Part shown: in pieces, positions 1 to 8,650 of the stretch
Position numbering within the stretch: position 1 is the stretch's first letter
Layout: every line of letters starts with the position of its first letter
Source: Arenibacter certesii DSM 19833
GTDB taxonomy: Bacteria > Bacteroidota > Bacteroidia > Flavobacteriales > Flavobacteriaceae
Assembly (NCBI RefSeq): GCF_000429545.1
Contig: NZ_AUCB01000043.1
Location: 1 to 32,353 of the forward strand
Reading direction: 5' to 3'
DNA length: 32,353 nt
The notes under the pieces: generated by a model
The model's input: the letters and a program-made list of their open reading frames with translations, nothing else
Database searches by the model: none
Told to the model about the DNA's origin: nothing
Made by a program: the position numbers and the translations under genes

Positions 1-295
1 TGCCTTTAGCTATTAAATTCCAATCTCTTTTTATGATCTTTCCCGTATCCATAAGAGTCCAGCGCCTACGCTTTATATGGAGCAGTACCGATTTACCTCT
101 TAAGGGGAAGTCCTCAACTGTTATCTCTGGCAGGAAGCCTTTGGACTGGGCTATTTCTGATTGGTGCTCTTTGGGGAGCACGTTCTTTTCTTCTAAGTAA
201 AAATGAATCTTACCTTCTGATGATTTATGGCCTACAATTTCAAAGTAATCCAAAACGCCTTCTGGCAATAAATACCGCACTAATTCTATATCCAA
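1..295 (-). CDS. ISAon1-type transposase, N-terminal part (cut by window edge)
   Basis: The minus-strand frame reads without a stop from about 295 to the window edge. It carries the pattern typical of the small first ORF of ISAon1-type elements in Bacteroidota: a LLPEGVLDYFE start, a middle LEEKN segment, then GFLPEITVEDFPLRG and HIKRRRW. I place the start at the TTG at 295-293, because a TAG stands two codons upstream (301-299 region) and the family usually starts a few residues before the RYLLPEG motif. The next codons after the window edge are missing. In ISAon1 elements this ORF is followed by a second ORF with the DDE catalytic domain, which would lie to the left of the window. The call rests on remembered family sequence and was not searched. 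Confidence 0.8.
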   Translation of the reverse strand, partial: MDIELVRYLLPEGVLDYFEIVGHKSSEGKIHFYLEEKNVLPKEHQSEIAQSKGFLPEITVEDFPLRGKSVLLHIKRRRWTLMDTGKIIKRDWNLIAKG

Positions 296-354
296 GATCT
301 AATCTCTTTGTTGTCAAAGATAAAGATTCTCCCCAAGTTTTACACTTGACGCCC
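296..354. other. Probable terminal segment of the ISAon1-type element
   Basis: This stretch separates the ISAon1-type transposase start from the broken IS3 reading frame. On the minus strand it reads GGGCGTCAAG, then an AAAACTTGGGG segment, then TTGACA close to the transposase start, as expected for an IS tip and its promoter. The IS3 protein match stops exactly where this begins (codon 354-356), so the tip is placed near 351-354. The matching inverted repeat at the other end lies outside the window, so the exact boundary is not proven. Confidence 0.45.
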
Positions 355-647
355 AGTATGCTTCAAATAAAATGACAAGCCTGTTAGGTTTAAGTTGTAA
401 AACAACTCAAAGTATGAGCCGGAAAGGGAACTGTTGGGACAACGCCGTAGCTGAAAGTTTTTTTAAGACCATAAAATATGAATGTAACCATAGGCACAAC
501 TTTAAGACCTACTTACAAGCTTATCAAATTATTGGAAACTACGTAAATTGGTATAATAATGTTAGAATACATTCTGCCTTGGACTATAAAACACCGACAG
601 AAAAGGAATTAGAACTAAAAATAAAAAACATGTATAATGTAGCATAA
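354..647 (+). pseudogene. IS3-family transposase OrfB, C-terminal fragment
   Basis: The frame QYASNKMTSLL, then QSMSRKGNCWDNAVAESFF, then WYNNVRIHSALDYKTPTE is the C-terminal third of an rve-type (DDE integrase) IS3 OrfB transposase. The glutamate in NAVAESFF is the last catalytic acid of the DDE triad. The conserved reading frame starts at 354, upstream of the first ATG (372), so it is a truncated frame and not a short gene with its own start. The first two catalytic aspartates are gone, so it cannot work as a transposase. Confidence 0.9.
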
Positions 648-677
648 AAAATAGCACCAAAATTATTAGGTAGTCCA
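354..677 (+). mobile_element. IS3-family element remnant (3' end only)
   Basis: This is the right-hand remainder of an IS3-family insertion sequence. It consists of the last part of the orfB transposase plus the terminal repeat, which ends in TAGTCCA at 671-677. The left part is missing because an ISAon1-type element abuts it at about 354. On the other side the element sits inside a traN gene, whose reading frame is lost exactly at the TGGACTACC tip (minus strand). The order of events is therefore IS3 into traN first, then ISAon1-type insertion into or deletion of the IS3. Confidence 0.75.
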
Positions 678-1304
678 ATTATTTCCGTTCACTTTAAATA
701 GGTCTAAAGAATTTATTTCATAATCGATTTCTGAAGTGTTGGAGATTTCAAATTTGATATATAAATCAGTTTTATAATAGATGGTTTTGGTCATCTTCAC
801 CCTAATTCCTTTGCGATACTTAACTTGGTCAAAAGGTCTCGGGTTTTTCAGTAATTGTTTGCAGAGTTTGGAATAGTTTAATGCATAATCTCGAGAGGTA
901 ACGGTGTCTGTATCTGTAAAAGACACTTGTTGTTTTGACAATTTAATGGTGCCTGATTTTTGGTTTCGAATGCTTTCAGTGGCTGCGATAAAATAACTTA
1001 GTTTATTAAGTTTTTCAGAGTAACGAAGTAAATAGGAGTAAATCTCACCATTACTGGTGATTACTAAAAGATTGCTTTCCTCACTGGGTGTTGCTTAGAG
1101 TAATCCGAAACTTTGTTCTTTATCACGATTATAACTAAAAGCATAATTAGAGGATCCTGTAATTCCTTGTCGAATCGGGTCTGGAAAGAATAAAGAACTT
1201 AATTTTTGGTTATTCGCATAGATAGTGTCAATATTTCGAATGTTTTGTGCACCTATATAATATATGGAAGAATAAAAACAAAAAAATATGATTAACTTTC
1301 TCAT
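675..1304 (-). pseudogene. traN: Conjugative transposon protein TraN (DUF4138), broken
   Basis: TraN is an outer-membrane-associated part of the type IV secretion apparatus of Bacteroidetes conjugative transposons. The frame starts at the ATG at 1304 (MRKLIIFFCFYSS, a signal peptide ending near GAQ). It runs through DTIYANNQKLSSLFFPDPIR and SYNRDKEQSFGLL to a TAA at 1097-1095, then continues in the same frame with ATPSEESNLLVITSNGEIYS and the DYALNYSKLCKQLL and FDQVKYRKGIRVKM segments. Family members have a glutamine at the stop position, so a CAA to TAA change is likely. The C-terminus is lost after KVNGNN, where the IS3 end begins. The gene therefore carries two independent lesions. The recognition is by remembered family pattern. 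Confidence 0.82.
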
Positions 1305-1433
1305 GAATGTAAGTATTAATTGGTCTTTTTTCCTAATGTTAGTATACACTTCAAATTTTATCATCAGTAAATAGGTATTCGGTTTTACGAACTAGGTGTA
1401 ATTCACCATTTTATATTTACTTGGTTAATTTCC

Positions 1434-1721
1434 TTAGACTACTATGCCTATTAGATAGGTGAAGATGCCTACTACTGCTCCTGCGATTAGAACAAATATT
1501 AATACCCGAGTAATACCTTTTTTTAGGTCAGAGTGTTCACCAAAAAAATGCCCTGCGTTAAACAAGAACCCGACTAGGAAGATTACCCCTAGAATAATCG
1601 GGAAGATGGTTCTAATGGTATCTGAAACATCGTTGACAGAGTCTTCTATTCCTCCGATTTGGGAATACGCTGGTAGAGTAGCCATAATTAGCAGTAAGAT
1701 TGAATTTTTAAATTTTTTCAT
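1434..1721 (-). CDS. Small conjugation-type membrane protein (pilin-like, VirB2/TraE-like)
   Basis: This is a 95-residue protein with an N-terminal signal peptide (MKKFKNSILLLIMATLPAYSQ). The mature part has two hydrophobic segments, at about residues 37-58 (TIFPIILGVIFLVGFLF) and 73-95 (VLIFVLIAGAVVGIFTYLIG), joined by a short polar loop (HFFGEHSDLKKG). This build, a small secreted protein with two membrane helices, is that of VirB2/TrbC pilins and of TraE (DUF4134) in Bacteroidetes conjugative transposons. It lies 129 bases upstream of the broken traN on the same strand, which supports a conjugation role. The frame is intact. The exact family is not certain. Confidence 0.55.
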   Translation of the reverse strand: MKKFKNSILLLIMATLPAYSQIGGIEDSVNDVSDTIRTIFPIILGVIFLVGFLFNAGHFFGEHSDLKKGITRVLIFVLIAGAVVGIFTYLIGIVV

Positions 1722-1922
1722 GGTATTGCTGATTTAGAAGCCCTCTAGGGGGATAGGGTAGGGCAGTTGTTTAATTCTTAGTAGGGAATGTCTAAAGGAT
1801 TGATTAGAAAGATTAGAATCAGATAAATTTTAACATTCTTAAACGTTAAAATTTGAGGGATTATCGGTGAATTGAAGAAATTGGTGAATATGCTGTAACA
1901 CGCACTAAATAATTGTTGGCTT

Positions 1923-2561
1923 ATGAATCGATTTTTGACAGTTATGTTTTGTATTGGATTGACTTTTAATACCAATAGCATTAGTGCCCAAAAAAATAAT
2001 AGTCTAAGAGTGGTTTTAGATCCTGGGCATGGAGGAGAAGATTCTGGCGCTATTGGTGTTATTGGTGTTAATGGAATATATGAGAAGGATATTGTCATTC
2101 AGGTTGCCAGGGAAGTAATTAGGCTGAATAAGGAACTCTACAATAATAGGTTGGAGATTTATTTGACCAGGTATACTGATACTTTTATTTCCTTGGCTGA
2201 TCGCGCAAAATTGGTTAAATCGTTACTGGCGGATGTTTTAATATCATTGCATTGCAATGATTCACCTATAAAGGAATCCCAAGGCATAGAGGCATATATA
2301 CAGGGGTCACAGAGTCACCGAAACTTAGAGTTAAGAAGAGAGTCCGAACATTTAGCGTAAACACTATTGTTCGAGTTTCAAAATTCTATGCGGTATAAAA
2401 GTAGGAGAGTGATGTATGATGACTTTCAGGTATTAAGGGAAGCTCAATTAACATGTCCAGGAGTATTATTAGAACTTGGTTTTATATCAAATGAGGAAGA
2501 AGCTAAGCATAGTAGTAGAAGAGAAAGTATAACTGGATTAGCTTTGGTTATTTTAATCTAA
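1923..2561 (+). pseudogene. N-acetylmuramoyl-L-alanine amidase (Amidase_3), internal stop
   Basis: This is an exported zinc-dependent peptidoglycan amidase of the AmiA/AmiC type, which cuts the amide bond between muramic acid and L-alanine. After a signal peptide (MNRFLTVMFCIGLTFNT) come the zinc-site motifs: DPGHGGEDSGAIG (His), EKDIV (Glu) and ISLHCND (His). The catalytic glutamate is in LLELGFISNEEEAKHS near the end. A TAA at 2358-2360 splits the gene, and the second part continues in the same frame (TLLFEFQNSMRYKSRRVMYD), so it is a nonsense change and not a frameshift. The metal-binding half and the catalytic glutamate end up on different products. Conjugative elements often carry such an amidase to open the cell wall, which fits the tra remnants next to it. 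Confidence 0.85.
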
Positions 2562-2850
2562 CTCAACACATATTATAATAAAATATTTTAAAGAATAATA
2601 AGGGAGAGAAATTGGTTAAGCGACATTAATTATAAATTCACACCCATTGCTTTAATATTGGAACTTTAGCTAAAATGGTATGGGAAGTATGGGAAGATCG
2701 TCTAAATACTTGTGCAGGACATTCTTTGTTAAATGAAGGTAGTATACCGTTTATGGATTTAATACGGATACTTTACAACTTATTAAATATATAAAGAGGA
2801 AATTATAATTATTTACTAATTTGCTTAGCATCTTCGAGGATTTTTCTGTG
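2562..2850. other. Spacer between element debris and PUL; no clear gene
   Basis: I recognise no gene here. A 39-codon frame from an ATG at 2675 to a TAA at 2794 (plus strand, starting MVWEVWEDRLNTCAG) is open but has no usable ribosome binding site and no family I know. It may be a scrap of a lost gene. The left boundary of the PUL probably lies in this stretch, because the amidase remnant ends at 2561 and the regulator of the PUL ends at 2851. Confidence 0.4.
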
Positions 2851-3723
2851 CTAATTTACTGTTTGAATTGTCTTGGATTGATATTCCGATGGAGAAATCC
2901 CTTTTATCTGCTTAAATTGTTTGTAAAAATACGAAGGACTATTGTATCCACTTAAATATGCGCATTCGGTTATTGGAATCTTATCTTGGGAAATCAGTTT
3001 ACAAGCATGGCCAATGCGTACTTCGTTTAAGAACATTGTAAAGGTTTTTTTTGTCCTATTTTTAAAATATCTACAAAATGCCGATTTATTCATGTTAATA
3101 ACTGAAGATACAGTACTTAACTCTAAGTCTTCGGTGAAATTGTCCAAGACATAGGAGAAGACCTTGTTTATTTTTTCATCAGAGTTAATTAGAGTGTCAA
3201 CAAAAACTGGACTAGCCAATAATATATAATCTTTTGCAAGCGCTGCATAATGGAGAAGATCTATAAACTTAATCAGTCTTTCCATTCCCTCATATTTTAA
3301 AAGTGCTTCTGTTTTTTTAGCGATAATCTTTCTATCTGCATTTTTAAATACAATTCCTCTTTTAGCAATTGTTGTAAGAGCTTTTATATGTTGGGTTTCG
3401 GAAAGGCTCATAAAATGATTACCTAGAAAGTCCAAAGAAAACTGAATTACAATGGCTTTACTACTCTTGGGAACGAGCTTTTCTTTTTCCATAATGCTGC
3501 TTTTCCATACGTGAGGGAGTTCAGCGCCAAGCAACACTACATCTCCATCTGTAAATGCATCAATTGAATCACCCATATATCTTATGCCATCACCTTTTTT
3601 AATATAAACTAGTTCCAGCATATTATGATAATGCCAATGATCGTCAAAATAGTCTCTAATATCTTCTCTGATATAGAAAGCTTGTTCAATCGGGTTGTTT
3701 AACTTATGGTAATTTGCTCTCAT
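2851..3723 (-). CDS. AraC-family transcriptional regulator with cupin sensor domain
   Basis: This is a 290-residue DNA-binding regulator. The N-terminal half (about 1-150) is a cupin-type ligand-sensing domain, recognisable from DDHWHYHNMLELVYIKKG and the GDVVLLGAELPHVW turn. The C-terminal 95 residues form the AraC/XylS double helix-turn-helix. The first helix pair covers LSTVSSVINMNKSAFCRYFK and the second ITECAYLSGYNSPSYFYKQF, followed by the usual GISPSEY end. It is transcribed away from the susC-like gene, with a shared 120-base promoter region. This is the normal arrangement for a local activator that answers to a sugar or glycan fragment. No ECF sigma/anti-sigma pair or hybrid two-component sensor is present in the window, so it is the only visible candidate regulator of the locus. 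Confidence 0.92.
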   Translation of the reverse strand: MRANYHKLNNPIEQAFYIREDIRDYFDDHWHYHNMLELVYIKKGDGIRYMGDSIDAFTDGDVVLLGAELPHVWKSSIMEKEKLVPKSSKAIVIQFSLDFLGNHFMSLSETQHIKALTTIAKRGIVFKNADRKIIAKKTEALLKYEGMERLIKFIDLLHYAALAKDYILLASPVFVDTLINSDEKINKVFSYVLDNFTEDLELSTVSSVINMNKSAFCRYFKNRTKKTFTMFLNEVRIGHACKLISQDKIPITECAYLSGYNSPSYFYKQFKQIKGISPSEYQSKTIQTVN

Positions 3724-3745
3724 GTTTGTGAAATTGTAATAAAAG

Positions 3746-3753
3746 CAAATATA
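3746..3753 (-). promoter_or_regulatory. Candidate Bacteroidetes -7 promoter element for the AraC-type gene
   Basis: The minus strand reads TATATTTG here, a full match to the Bacteroidetes -7 consensus TAnnTTTG, 22 bases before the ATG of the regulator. I do not see a clear TTTG -33 box at the expected distance, so this is a weak call. Confidence 0.3.
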
Positions 3754-3843
3754 GAGAATGTTTTTGTTAATATAATATTCGGGAAATTTCGAAAATGCTA
3801 CTAATTTGCCAAATTATTAAACCAACTAAATTTAAGTGAAAAC

Positions 3844-6800
3844 ATGCGGAAAATTATTAATTCAATTATTGTAGCACTATTCCTTCTATTTTGGAATTTA
3901 GGGGCTTCTCAAGAAATAGCGGTAAGTGGAACCGTTTTTTCAGTAGAAGATAAAATGCCTCTTCCCGGAGTGAGTATAGTGGTAAAGGGAACACAAAAAG
4001 GGGTAGTTTCGGACTTTGATGGGAATTTTTCTATTGATGCAAATCATGACGCTACCTTAGTATTTAGTTATTTAGGTTATAGTACAGTAGAGGTTGCTGT
4101 CAATTATCAAAAAACATTAGTAGTCAATTTAAATGAAAGTTCTGAAGCTTTAGATGAAGTGGTTGTGTTAGGATATGGAGCTCAGAAAAAAACAACACTT
4201 ACCGCATCTGTTTCCTCAGTTAAAGGAGAAGAACTTGTTGATGCTCCGGTTGCATCTGTTGCAAACAATTTAGGAGGTAGGCTTTCTGGCTTGTTGGCTA
4301 CCCAAAGTAGTGGTGAGCCGGGTTTCGATGAGACTACTTTTCGAGTGAGGGGTATTGGAACCATGGGGAATTCGGCTGCTTTAGTTATTATAGACGGATT
4401 CGAAAGGGATATTACCAGCATAAATTCGAGGGATATTGAAACAGTAACGGTACTTAAAGATGCAGCGTCAGTTGCTCCGTATGGTCTGAAAGGAGCCAAT
4501 GGCGTTGTCCTCATTACTACAAAGCGTGGGCAGGAAGGTAAAGCTAGCATAGTCTATAACGGAAGTTATGGACTTCAATCCCCAACAAATCTCCCAAAAC
4601 AAGTAAGTTCTTCAGAGTGGGCTAGTTTAAAGAATATAGCTTATGTCAATGATGGTGGAGATCCTAATAGTTTACCCTTTTCTGATCAAGATATTGCAAA
4701 ATTTCAATCTGGAACTGATCACAATCGTTATCCTAATGAAGATGTTATTGATTTGTTAATAAAGCCTGCACCTATAACTTCCCATGGTGTAACCGTTACC
4801 GGAGGTGAAGGTAAATTTAAGTATTTTGCTTCTTTGGGTTATTTGGGTCAAGAAGGCGTTTGGGGAGATGCAACCAATTTTAATAGATATAATTTAACTT
4901 CAAATATTGACTATCAGTTATCTGAAAATACTAAATTTGGGATTGATGTATCGGCTTCTTTGAGGGATGTAAAAACTCCGTCCATAGGAGCAGGGCAAAT
5001 TCTTTTTGGCTTTTGGCGATTAAATTCTACTAATCCTATATTCTTTAATAATGATCAAAATACACCTGCTGGATATTTTGAGCGCAATCCCTATTTAGAT
5101 ATTAATAAGAGTGGATATTTTAAAAGTGATGATTATCGATATGCTTTTACGATTCGTTTGGAGCAACAAATTAAATCAATACCTGGATTGATTCTTAAAG
5201 CTAATTTAGCAATAGATAAAAGAGATGTGTTAAGCAAGACTTGGCAAACACCATATACCTTTTATCAAATAAACAATGATGATTCTCTCTCTGCTTACAC
5301 CGGTAATGTTCAGGCACCTGCTTTAACAGAGTCTTATGGGGGCTCTCGCCAAATAACTGGTCAATTAATAGCCGCATATAATAATAGCTGGGGAAAGCAC
5401 GGACTAGATGCTCTTGCTGTTTTTGAGCCTCGGGATGGTACAAATGACCCCAATCAGCTAAATAAGTTTCTAACAGTTACTAGAACAAATTTTAATTTAA
5501 ATTTGGACGAATTATCTACAAGCGGAAATTCTAATCCATCGGATCTGAGTGCAGGAGGAATTTCCAGAAATCAGAGGCAGTTGGGTTATGCATATAGGGT
5601 TACCTATGATTACTCTAAAAAATATATTCTGGAAGTAGGAGGTAGGTACGATGGACACTATTATTTTGCGCCGGGTAAACGTTTTTCTTTCTTTCCTAGT
5701 TTCTCAGCTGCATGGCGTATAAGTGATGAAGATTTCTTTAATACTGATGGTCTGATAAATAATATGAAAATGAGAGGGTCATGGGGTAAATCAGGTAATT
5801 TAGCCGGTAATCCGTTTCAATATCTAAGTCAGTTTGTTGTACGTAATAATTCATACGCTTTCAATAGTGGTTCGGTATCAAGTGTAGCCGAATCTTTAGA
5901 TCCAAATCGAAGCATAACATGGGAAAAAGCAATCAAAAGTAATTTAGGGCTCGAAGTGGATTTATTTAATTCAGGATTAAGGATGGAGCTTGATTATTTT
6001 TATGAGAAAAGGTCTGATATGTTAATTGATGCAAATGTCGTTATTCCTAATGAATTTGGAATTGGAATTGGTCAAGAGAATAATGGAGTAATGGAAAATA
6101 AAGGATTTGATTTATCCGCAAGTTATAAGCATTATTTTTCTGATGAACTAAGCTTAGATGTTGGATTAAATTTTACGCATGCAAAGAATAAACTTCTGGA
6201 AATAGCTGAGAATGATGCTACACTTGATGATCCCTATAGAAGTAGAACAGGAAAGGCTTATGGAACTCGTTTTGGCCTCAAGTCATTGGGTTACTTCCAA
6301 GATGAGGATGAGATTGCAGCTACTCCTTATGCGGCTAATCTAGGAAATTTAAAACCGGGGGATATTAAATACTGGGATCGAAATGAGGATGGTGAAATTA
6401 ATAACCTAGACAATATAGCTATCGGTAAATCTGCATTTCCTGAGACAACTTTTGGTTTCAATGTAGGCCTTAAATATAAAGATTTATCTTTAACCACTTT
6501 TTGGCAGGGATCTTTGGGTTCCGACACCTATTTAGGTGGTTGGGGGGCACAAGCTTTCGAGCAATCTAATGGTGTAGTTTTTGAAAATCACCTCGATTAT
6601 TGGACGCCATCTAATCCCAATTCGGAATATCCACGTTTGACTTCCAATCCAGTGGGATATAATTATAGAGGCTCTTCGCACTGGATTCGTAATGGTGACT
6701 ATTTAAGAATGAAAACGGTAACCTTAGGATATACATTCCAAGATATTCCTCAATTAAGCAGTATTCGTTTTTATCTATCAGGTCAAAATCTATTGACCTT

Positions 6801-6900
6801 TACCAAACTTAAAACTGACGTAGATCCTGAAAACCCAAATAATTATACCGGATATTGGCAGCAAAAAACGGTCACTTTTGGAGTAGATATTAACTTTTAA
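3844..6900 (+). CDS. SusC/RagA-family TonB-linked outer membrane transporter
   Basis: This is a 1018-residue TonB-dependent channel that imports glycan fragments through the outer membrane together with its SusD partner. A signal peptide (MRKIINSIIVALFLLFWNLG, ending at ASQ) is followed by a carboxypeptidase-D-like regulatory domain at about 27-98 (VSGTVFSVEDKMPLPGVSIV, FSYLGYSTVEV). Then come the SusC signature LDEVVVLGYGAQKKTTLTAS at about 103-122, which includes the TonB-box region, and a plug domain to about 230 (VRGIGTMGNSAALVIIDGF, VLKDAASVAPYGLKGANGVV). The remainder is a beta-barrel that ends in the usual terminal phenylalanine (TVTFGVDINF). Length and order are normal for the family. 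It starts 120 bases from the divergent regulator, and the SusD gene follows after 10 bases, so the two form one transcription unit. The sequence does not reveal the substrate. Confidence 0.97.
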   Translation: MRKIINSIIVALFLLFWNLGASQEIAVSGTVFSVEDKMPLPGVSIVVKGTQKGVVSDFDGNFSIDANHDATLVFSYLGYSTVEVAVNYQKTLVVNLNESSEALDEVVVLGYGAQKKTTLTASVSSVKGEELVDAPVASVANNLGGRLSGLLATQSSGEPGFDETTFRVRGIGTMGNSAALVIIDGFERDITSINSRDIETVTVLKDAASVAPYGLKGANGVVLITTKRGQEGKASIVYNGSYGLQSPTNLPKQVSSSEWASLKNIAYVNDGGDPNSLPFSDQDIAKFQSGTDHNRYPNEDVIDLLIKPAPITSHGVTVTGGEGKFKYFASLGYLGQEGVWGDATNFNRYNLTSNIDYQLSENTKFGIDVSASLRDVKTPSIGAGQILFGFWRLNSTNPIFFNNDQNTPAGYFERNPYLDINKSGYFKSDDYRYAFTIRLEQQIKSIPGLILKANLAIDKRDVLSKTWQTPYTFYQINNDDSLSAYTGNVQAPALTESYGGSRQITGQLIAAYNNSWGKHGLDALAVFEPRDGTNDPNQLNKFLTVTRTNFNLNLDELSTSGNSNPSDLSAGGISRNQRQLGYAYRVTYDYSKKYILEVGGRYDGHYYFAPGKRFSFFPSFSAAWRISDEDFFNTDGLINNMKMRGSWGKSGNLAGNPFQYLSQFVVRNNSYAFNSGSVSSVAESLDPNRSITWEKAIKSNLGLEVDLFNSGLRMELDYFYEKRSDMLIDANVVIPNEFGIGIGQENNGVMENKGFDLSASYKHYFSDELSLDVGLNFTHAKNKLLEIAENDATLDDPYRSRTGKAYGTRFGLKSLGYFQDEDEIAATPYAANLGNLKPGDIKYWDRNEDGEINNLDNIAIGKSAFPETTFGFNVGLKYKDLSLTTFWQGSLGSDTYLGGWGAQAFEQSNGVVFENHLDYWTPSNPNSEYPRLTSNPVGYNYRGSSHWIRNGDYLRMKTVTLGYTFQDIPQLSSIRFYLSGQNLLTFTKLKTDVDPENPNNYTGYWQQKTVTFGVDINF

Positions 6901-6910
6901 TTAAAATAAA

Positions 6911-8566
6911 ATGAAAGATACATTTATTTATATGTCCACATGGGTTATGGTTGCAATTATGCTAGTAAGCTGTAGTGAAGATTTTGTTGAGGTTCAACCT
7001 AAATCTTCTATAACTTCGGATGCAGTCTTCTCTTCTTATACCAATACTAATATTTTTCTTAATGAATTATATAGTGATATCCCGGTAGGTACTGAATGGT
7101 TTAGTGAAGATGCAAGGGCAAACTGGTCAGATGATAGTATGGCGACGTTCGGTTGGACTACTTCGCAAAATGAAATAGCTCGTAGAGACTATAGTACTTC
7201 TAATGCGCCAATAGGTAATGGAACGTGGAGATCACATTATGCATCTATAAGAAAGGCGAATATGATAATTAATAATGTAGAGGCTGCTCCAGAAGGAACT
7301 TATTCGATTGATGAAAAGAATCAACTTCAAGGTCAAGCAAAATTTCTGCGTGCTTTTTTCTATCTCCGACTTGTCAAGTATTTTGGAGGGGTGCCTCTAA
7401 TCGATAAAGTTTTAAGTAGGGATTCAGAAGAGGGAATTACATTTCCTCGAAGTTCTTTTGAAGAAACTATAGATTTTATAGTTCAAGATTGCCGGGAAGC
7501 AGCAGACGTTCTTCCTGAGGTTTGGACAGGAGATAGGTCGACTAGAGCCTCCAAAGGTGCTGCATTAGCTCAAATGGCAGACGCTCAATTATTTTCAGAA
7601 CGATGGAGTGACTGTGTAATTACTTGTGAGGAGATTTTCGCGTTGGACTATAGCCTTGTCGATGATTATTCGTCATTATTTAGACCTGAAACTGAAGATA
7701 ATAGTGAGGTTATTTTTGATGTGGAGTTTAATGAATCTTATGCTCATGATAATGAGGTTTTTAATAGTCCACGAGTTGATCCAGTTACAGGGGTTGCTGC
7801 GGGATGGGGCCATTTGCTCCCTACTCAAGAATTAGTGGATTCTTATGAATTTAAAGATGGGTCATTAGGTAATGATGAAGATCATGCTAACGACCCATAT
7901 ACCAACCGTGATAATAGGTTTTATGCAACAATATTATATAATGGTTCGGATTGGAGAGGGGGTAAGATATGGACATTTTTCGATCCCACTGTACAGCAAG
8001 GATCTTTTAGTAATTCTTTCGATGATAACCATACACACCAAGGTACTTTAACAGGTTATTATTTTGCAAAACATTTAAATCCTAAAGTAGCTCCATCAGA
8101 AACCACATATTATGGGAAAAGTGTGGGAACTACAAATGCTATTGTTTATCGTTTTGGTGAAATTTTACTGATTTATGCTGAAGCTAAAAACGAACTTTCT
8201 GGGCCAGATGGTACTGTATATGATGCCGTGAATCAATTAAGAGCTCGCGGAGGATTACAACCATTATCAGGTTTGGACCAATCTACTATGCGTGAAAAAA
8301 TCCGAAATGAACGCCGTGTGGAACTTGCTTTTGAAGGAGATAAGCGGTATTGGGATATTATTCGTTGGAGAATAGCGGGTACAGTTTTTAATAAATCCAA
8401 AGGTGGAATGCGTATTGTAGTTCAGCCTGATAGCTCGCTAGAATATAATAGAGTTGATGCCTTAAGGGGGGAAATGCGGTTTAACGAACCCCGTGATTAC
8501 TTATTTCCGATACCACAAGAAGCTATAGAGGTAAATCCAAAATTGGAGCAAAATTCAGGTTGGTAA
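6911..8566 (+). CDS. SusD/RagB-family glycan-binding lipoprotein
   Basis: This is a 551-residue surface lipoprotein that acts as the lid of the SusC channel and binds the glycan. A short signal sequence ends in a lipobox (VAIMLVSC), with the lipidated cysteine at residue 21, followed by SED. SusD features are visible: YASIRKANMIINNVE, GQAKFLRAFFYLRLVKYFGG and TRASKGAALAQMADAQLF for the TPR-like helices, then the C-terminal block YRFGEILLIYAEAKNEL, IRNERRVELAFEGDKRYWD and YLFPIPQEAIEVNPKLEQN. The gene is complete and sits 10 bases after susC. A strong hairpin terminator follows it, so the susC-susD unit ends here. Confidence 0.96.
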   Translation: MKDTFIYMSTWVMVAIMLVSCSEDFVEVQPKSSITSDAVFSSYTNTNIFLNELYSDIPVGTEWFSEDARANWSDDSMATFGWTTSQNEIARRDYSTSNAPIGNGTWRSHYASIRKANMIINNVEAAPEGTYSIDEKNQLQGQAKFLRAFFYLRLVKYFGGVPLIDKVLSRDSEEGITFPRSSFEETIDFIVQDCREAADVLPEVWTGDRSTRASKGAALAQMADAQLFSERWSDCVITCEEIFALDYSLVDDYSSLFRPETEDNSEVIFDVEFNESYAHDNEVFNSPRVDPVTGVAAGWGHLLPTQELVDSYEFKDGSLGNDEDHANDPYTNRDNRFYATILYNGSDWRGGKIWTFFDPTVQQGSFSNSFDDNHTHQGTLTGYYFAKHLNPKVAPSETTYYGKSVGTTNAIVYRFGEILLIYAEAKNELSGPDGTVYDAVNQLRARGGLQPLSGLDQSTMREKIRNERRVELAFEGDKRYWDIIRWRIAGTVFNKSKGGMRIVVQPDSSLEYNRVDALRGEMRFNEPRDYLFPIPQEAIEVNPKLEQNSGW

Positions 8567-8609
8567 TTTTAAACCGTTTTTTAACGTGTAGTTGAATTAA
8601 GTTTATTTC

Positions 8610-8650
8610 AACCCTATAACTTGAATAAATTTCTAGTTATAGGGTTTTAT
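8610..8650 (+). terminator. Rho-independent terminator after the SusC/SusD unit
   Basis: A 12-base perfect stem (AACCCTATAACT at 8610-8621 paired with AGTTATAGGGTT at 8635-8646), with a 13-base loop, is followed by a T-rich run (TTTTAT). It lies 44 bases after the susD-like stop codon and closes that transcription unit. Confidence 0.85.

Noticed and set aside
1459-1737. Plus-strand open frame opposite the pilin-like gene
   Set aside because: Its protein is low in hydrophobic segments and resembles no family, while the minus-strand frame has a signal peptide and two membrane helices. It is an antisense shadow.
1778-2098. Minus-strand open frame over the start of the amidase gene
   Set aside because: It overlaps the clear amidase signal peptide and zinc motif in antisense and has no recognisable features.
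675-2561. Frameshifts in traN and the amidase gene
   Set aside because: In both cases the two parts are in the same reading frame, so the break is a stop codon and not a shift.
2675-2794. A 39-codon small gene before the regulator
   Set aside because: It has no ribosome binding site, no known family and lies beside decayed genes. It is noted only in the spacer entry.
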